From: Thermaerobacter marianensis DSM 12885
GTDB taxonomy: Bacteria > Bacillota > Sulfobacillia > Thermaerobacterales > Thermaerobacteraceae
DNA: 64,000 nucleotides
Direction of reading: 5' to 3'
Assembly: GCF_000184705.1 (NCBI RefSeq)
Contig: NC_014831.1
Location: forward strand, 2,170,001 to 2,234,000
Shown piece after piece: positions 60,401 through 64,000 of the stretch. The notes under the pieces were generated by a model that saw only the letters and a list, made by a program, of their open reading frames with translations, was not told the origin of the DNA and did not search any database. The stretch's first letter is position 1. The number at the start of each line of letters is the position of its first letter. The position numbers and the translations under genes are program-made.

Positions 60401-62197
60401 TCAGGTTTGGGAGGCGCGGTAGGCCCGAAGCGCTAATGCCAATAGATAGAAAGTTTGGGGATTGCTGAGGTCGATGCCGGTGCGCCGGCCGAACTGCTTC
60501 AGGCGGTAGCGCACCGTGTTGCGGTGCAGGGACAACATCTCGGCTGCGCGGGAAACATCGCCGCGCGCACGGACCAACGCCTCGACCGTCTCAAGCAGCG
60601 CGGTGCGCTGGGTGGGGGGAAGATGGAACACGGGCCCGATCACGGCCTCGATGAAAGCCTGCGCGTCCGCAGAGCGGTACCAGCCGTAGAGGTGGCGCTC
60701 CGGACCGATCTCTTCCGCCGTCACCAGGGCCCCCGGGCCACGGAGCGCGTAGCCGAGATGCAAGCCCTGCTTGGCGTCGCGGTAGGATCGGCGCAGGCCG
60801 TCGACGCCGGATCCAATCGTGCCGATGCCCCCTGATATTGCGAAGTCATGACCGGACTGGTGCAGCCGCTCGACGGCCTCTGCCATGAGTTGGCGGACCT
60901 CGTCGGCGCGCCATACGGGACGATCCTGCCGCCGCAGCACAAGCAGGAAGGTGCCGGGCTCCGGAACCACACCGAAGACCCACCAGCCGCGGGAGCGCGC
61001 GTACCGCTCCAGCAGGTCCAGGATCTGACTCTCGGCCTCGAGGGCCTCGGCGTCCGTCCACGCCTTCGACCGGACGACGCTCCCGTAGTCGGGGACACGC
61101 AGCAGGACCACCGTATGGGGTCCCGACAGATCCCAACCCGCCTCCCGGGCACGGGCGAAGACCTCTGGCCGGACGGCCGACGTAGAAAGCACCAGGTTCT
61201 GGACAAGATCCAGTTTCGACCGCAAACGGCTCTCCCAGACGACGAGCCGCTGCTCGAGCATCGAGTGGACGACCGGGGCAGCGGCAGCAAAGACGCGCTG
61301 GACGACGAAGTCCTGCCAGGGGCGGGCGGCATAGACCCCATGGATCAGATACGCCGACTCGACGCGGCGCCGAACCCGGATCACCATTGCTGCATGCAGC
61401 CGGTCACCTTCCTGGTGGAGCGCCGGCCGGCCCGGTCCTTGATCCACCCAGGGCGGAACCTTGCCGGGATCGACCTGGGGATAGCCCGGCAGGGGGACGA
61501 GGTCGCATGTGCCGTCCGTGGCTTCCCCGAGCAAGGCCACCACGGCCTCGACCGCCTGTCCTTCACGCCAGGCCTCGAGGATCCTCTGCACGGCGGCATC
61601 ACAACGGCGATAGGCAGCCAACAGGGCATCCTGCCGCGAGACGGCCAGCCTCTCTACGACAGTGGTGACGCTGACGGGCCCGAGGTCGAGGACGGGCAAC
61701 CGCAAGCGCTCCGCGAGGAGCAGGAACGACCGGGGCAACCGGGGCTCCCGTTCCGGTTCCACCCACCCCGCCGGCGCCGGTTCACCCGGCAACTGCCCGT
61801 GGGCAGACCGCTCGTCGCCGGAGGGTCCATGGGGCGCGGGCGCAGGACCCGACGGCTCCTGACTCCGGGCACCCCCGAGGCCCGCCGTCGCGGCACGGGA
61901 TCCGGCGCGGGATGCCGGCGCCCGAGCTGGACGATGACCGTGCAGCAGCAGCCCGCCGGCCCCGGCGTCGGCCAGGTGGCGAACAAGGACATCGAGGAGC
62001 GGCGAGGTGGCGGCGACACAATGAGCCGGGAGATAGTAGAGGATGCCCGCCGCGAGGGGGCGGTACGGGAGCGAAAGGCCGTGGCACTCGATGATCTCGA
62101 CGCCCCGGACAGGCCGGTCAAGCCCTCCCGCGCCGGCGAGCACGGTCACCCCGGCCAGCCCCTCTTGCTGCAACAAGTCGCGCAGGACAATGTCCAG
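60401..62197 (-). CDS. PucR family transcriptional regulator
   Basis: About 598 residues. N-terminal PucR domain (IVLRDLLQQEGLAGVTVLAG then LDRPVRGVEIIE), interrupted at about 82-154 by a Pro/Ala/Gly-rich insert; a GGDEF-like middle; and a C-terminal helix-turn-helix with VSRAAEMLSLHRNTVRYRLKQFG. PucR proteins activate purine or ring-catabolic genes in response to a metabolite. A strong AAGGAGGTG site lies before ATC 62200 and CTG 62197, with no ATG, GTG or TTG in range, so I place the start at CTG 62197; a GTG about 12 codons further upstream is the alternative. Next to the NCS1/hydantoinase operon. Confidence 0.85.
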   Translation of the reverse strand: MDIVLRDLLQQEGLAGVTVLAGAGGLDRPVRGVEIIECHGLSLPYRPLAAGILYYLPAHCVAATSPLLDVLVRHLADAGAGGLLLHGHRPARAPASRAGSRAATAGLGGARSQEPSGPAPAPHGPSGDERSAHGQLPGEPAPAGWVEPEREPRLPRSFLLLAERLRLPVLDLGPVSVTTVVERLAVSRQDALLAAYRRCDAAVQRILEAWREGQAVEAVVALLGEATDGTCDLVPLPGYPQVDPGKVPPWVDQGPGRPALHQEGDRLHAAMVIRVRRRVESAYLIHGVYAARPWQDFVVQRVFAAAAPVVHSMLEQRLVVWESRLRSKLDLVQNLVLSTSAVRPEVFARAREAGWDLSGPHTVVLLRVPDYGSVVRSKAWTDAEALEAESQILDLLERYARSRGWWVFGVVPEPGTFLLVLRRQDRPVWRADEVRQLMAEAVERLHQSGHDFAISGGIGTIGSGVDGLRRSYRDAKQGLHLGYALRGPGALVTAEEIGPERHLYGWYRSADAQAFIEAVIGPVFHLPPTQRTALLETVEALVRARGDVSRAAEMLSLHRNTVRYRLKQFGRRTGIDLSNPQTFYLLALALRAYRASQT

Positions 62198-62548
62198 GAT
62201 GGGCCACCTCCTTTCACCCCGCGTCGTCACGAGCGCGGAGCACCGCGGGTAGGCGGTGTAGGCGCTTCGCCCCTCGTCACCAAGAAGTCCTCCAATTGGG
62301 CCACATCTTCCACCATCGTAACCACGGCCTCGGGCCTCGTGCCGAGCGGAGGGCGGCTCAGTTTCAGGCGCCCAGCCCCACAAGGTTCGCTCCCTGCACG
62401 GTGGAACCAAGGACCTCGATCCGGTACGACACACGCACAAGGGCGACCGGCTCGCCCGGCCGCCCCCGATTTGCCTCTCATCACGTAGTATCTACCGACC
62501 AGACAACCACCGCACCGGTGGTGGTTCGTCCTTCCTCTCGTCTCCCCC
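62198..62548. other. Intergenic region between PucR and alcohol dehydrogenase genes
   Basis: About 350 bp, no convincing gene. AACCACC (62505-62511) and GGTGGTT (62520-62526) form a short stem after the dehydrogenase stop, a weak terminator candidate on the minus strand. Confidence 0.4.
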
Positions 62549-63577
62549 TCACGCCGGCACCAGCACGGCCCGCCCGTTGACCTGCCCGTGCTCCAGGCGC
62601 TCGAGCACCGCGTTCACCTCGTCCAGGGCGTAGCGGCTGGTGTGCAGCTTGACCTTTCCCTGGGCGTGGAGTTGCATGAGCTCCCAGAGCTCGCTGTAGT
62701 TGCCGACCAGGTTCCCCACGATGGTGAACTCGTTGTTGATCATGGCCAGGGACGGGACGGAGAGCTGGCCGCCGTAGCCGACGATGGAGTACGTCCCGCC
62801 CTTGCGCAGCATCTCGACACCCTGCCGGTGGGTCACGTCACTGCCCACGAAGTCGATAACGATGTCCGCGCCGCGCCCGCCGGTCAGGCTGCGGACGCTG
62901 GACACCGCCTTCTCGCCCGCGCGGACGGCGTGGGCCGCGCCGAGCTCGAGCGCCATGCCGAGGCGCCCCTCATGCGTATCGACGGCGATGATCGTCGCGT
63001 TGCCCAGCTCCCGCAGGAGCTGCACGGCGATGTGGCCGAGCCCGCCGACGCCGACGACCACCGCAGTCGTGCCCGGTCGCGCCAGGGGCGCCACCTTGCG
63101 TACCGCCCGGTACGCCGTGATGCCTGCATCGGCGTAGGGGGCCACGTCGGCGGGGTCGACCCCAGGCGGCAGCTTGATCAGCGCCCGCTCGTTGGTCTTG
63201 AGGTACTCGGCGAACCCGCCGTCCACCGTCAGTCCCGGGAAGACCAGGTTCTCGCAGTGCATATCCTCGCCCCGCCGGCAGGCCAGGCACGTGCCACAGC
63301 TCATGACGGGATGCACGATGACCGGGTCCCCCACCTGAACGGTGGTCACGGCCGCACCGACGGCGTGGACCCACCCGGCGTTCTCGTGCCCCAGGGTATA
63401 CGGGAGGTCGACCCCCAGCGTCTCCGCCCACACCCCCTGGATGAGGTGCAGGTCCGTGTGACACACCCCCGCACCTCCGATCTTCACGATCACGTCATGG
63501 GGCCCGGTGATCTCCGGCTCGGCCACCTCCTCCAGGCGGAGCCGCTGGTTGTACGCTACCAGGCGTGCGGCTTTCAT
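62549..63577 (-). CDS. Zinc-dependent alcohol dehydrogenase (MDR family)
   Basis: 342 residues. Catalytic zinc residues Cys and His in GAGVCHTDLHL and GHENAG; structural zinc Cys cluster SCGTCLACRRGEDMHC; NAD-binding GVGGLGHIAVQLL. The third catalytic ligand position reads DAG in APYADAGITAYRA. It oxidises a primary alcohol or reduces an aldehyde with NAD(H). ATG 63577 follows AAGGAGGGG. Monocistronic as far as can be seen; relation to the PucR operon is unclear. Confidence 0.92.
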   Translation of the reverse strand: MKAARLVAYNQRLRLEEVAEPEITGPHDVIVKIGGAGVCHTDLHLIQGVWAETLGVDLPYTLGHENAGWVHAVGAAVTTVQVGDPVIVHPVMSCGTCLACRRGEDMHCENLVFPGLTVDGGFAEYLKTNERALIKLPPGVDPADVAPYADAGITAYRAVRKVAPLARPGTTAVVVGVGGLGHIAVQLLRELGNATIIAVDTHEGRLGMALELGAAHAVRAGEKAVSSVRSLTGGRGADIVIDFVGSDVTHRQGVEMLRKGGTYSIVGYGGQLSVPSLAMINNEFTIVGNLVGNYSELWELMQLHAQGKVKLHTSRYALDEVNAVLERLEHGQVNGRAVLVPA

Positions 63578-63836
63578 GGCCCGCCCCTCCTTCCCCCAGA
63601 ACATGCTCGGTGCGACGAGGCACCCAATTCGCGTCGCGCCACCCGGCTGGCCTTAGCACCCGGAACCTTTGGCGCGCCGAGCCCCTATTATTTCCATCCC
63701 CTCGACTGTGAGTCACCGGCGCATGGAGTGCCTGCACCTTCATCAACCCACGCCCACGCGACGCAGCGCGTCCATGTCCAGCTGCGCTTCGCTCTCCGGT
63801 GCCTGCACCTCCCGGAACCCACCCGACCGACCGTGC

Positions 63837-64000
63837 TCATCCGCAGCTGGACGTCCCCCGGTGGGGCACGCCCCGATCGGGTGTCCCTGCCGGCGAGGGT
63901 GGCGCGATGTCCCTTTCACCCAGTCCGTAGCGGGTCCGCAGCAACCCCGCACAGAAGGCCGCGTTGAACTCCATGGCAAGCCGTGTCCGGGCGGCGTCAT
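63837..64000 (-). CDS. Partial frame at the right edge, unrecognised
   Basis: A minus-strand frame open to the window edge, ending with a stop at 63837-63839. It reads TRLAMEFNAAFCAGLLRTRYGL then a Pro/Gly-rich tail, which looks like the end of a real protein. Too short to name. The bases 63578-63836 hold no convincing gene and should carry the dehydrogenase promoter. Confidence 0.3.
   Translation of the reverse strand, partial: DAARTRLAMEFNAAFCAGLLRTRYGLGERDIAPPSPAGTPDRGVPHRGTSSCG

Overview
The window reads as chromosome of a very GC-rich, spore-forming Gram-positive bacterium. Evidence: a complete gerA-gerB-gerC type germinant receptor operon, strong GGAGG ribosome sites, heavy use of GTG and TTG starts, several PTS genes, and a Bacillus-like tenI/thiSG/thiO order. 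A Thermaerobacter-like member of the Firmicutes is my inference from base composition and gene content; no rRNA or marker gene in the window proves it. Most genes lie on the minus strand in long operons with 4-bp stop/start overlaps.

Region by region. (1) 27-11264, minus: a GntR regulator, a DapA-family aldolase, hpaG, hpaE, hpaB and hpaD for 4-hydroxyphenylacetate breakdown, then livH and a single polypeptide that fuses LivM, LivG and LivF. (2) 11265-12725: a promoter with palindromic operators, a frameshifted Gmad2 (germination-type) relic and an NTF2-like protein. (3) 12861-16064, minus: a less GC-rich gene for one 1067-residue protein joining an SF1 helicase, a PLD nuclease motif and two zinc ribbons, a likely Mokosh type II-like phage defence gene. 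(4) 16249-20771: an amidase, small membrane proteins and a class I glutamine-amidotransferase-like hydrolase. (5) 20852-25155, minus: germinant receptor genes. (6) 25336-27390: a universal stress protein and a short-chain fatty acid transporter. (7) 27560-34320, minus: a DUF499 ATPase, a DUF3780 protein and a DUF1156 DNA methylase, a recognised anti-phage gene set but without its usual helicase here. It is preceded by three 42-bp tandem repeats. (8) 34719-36025: a DJ-1/PfpI protein and a small membrane protein interrupted by an in-frame stop. (9) 36112-44591, minus: a nine-gene amino-sugar operon (ascorbate-type PTS IIA/IIB/IIC, two SIS proteins, deacetylase, DeoR regulator, aldolase, PfkB kinase). 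(10) 44954-45317: a deletion relic of a DUF262 (GmrSD-type) restriction gene. (11) 45392-49736, minus: TetR regulator, acyl-CoA dehydrogenase and acyl-CoA ligase. (12) 49962-51350: a probably decaying gene, a large hairpin and a strong terminator. (13) 51468-54587, plus: tenI, a thiS-thiG fusion and thiO. (14) 54733-62197, minus: PucR regulator, NCS1 permease, and a hydantoinase between two DUF917 paralogues. (15) 62549-63577: a zinc alcohol dehydrogenase, then a partial frame at the right edge.

The catabolic blocks each look self-contained: a regulator, a transporter and enzymes. The defence content (helicase-nuclease, methylase-ATPase set, restriction relic) is spread over about 32 kb among these blocks and is the part of most interest. 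No tRNA, rRNA, CRISPR array or intact insertion sequence was seen.
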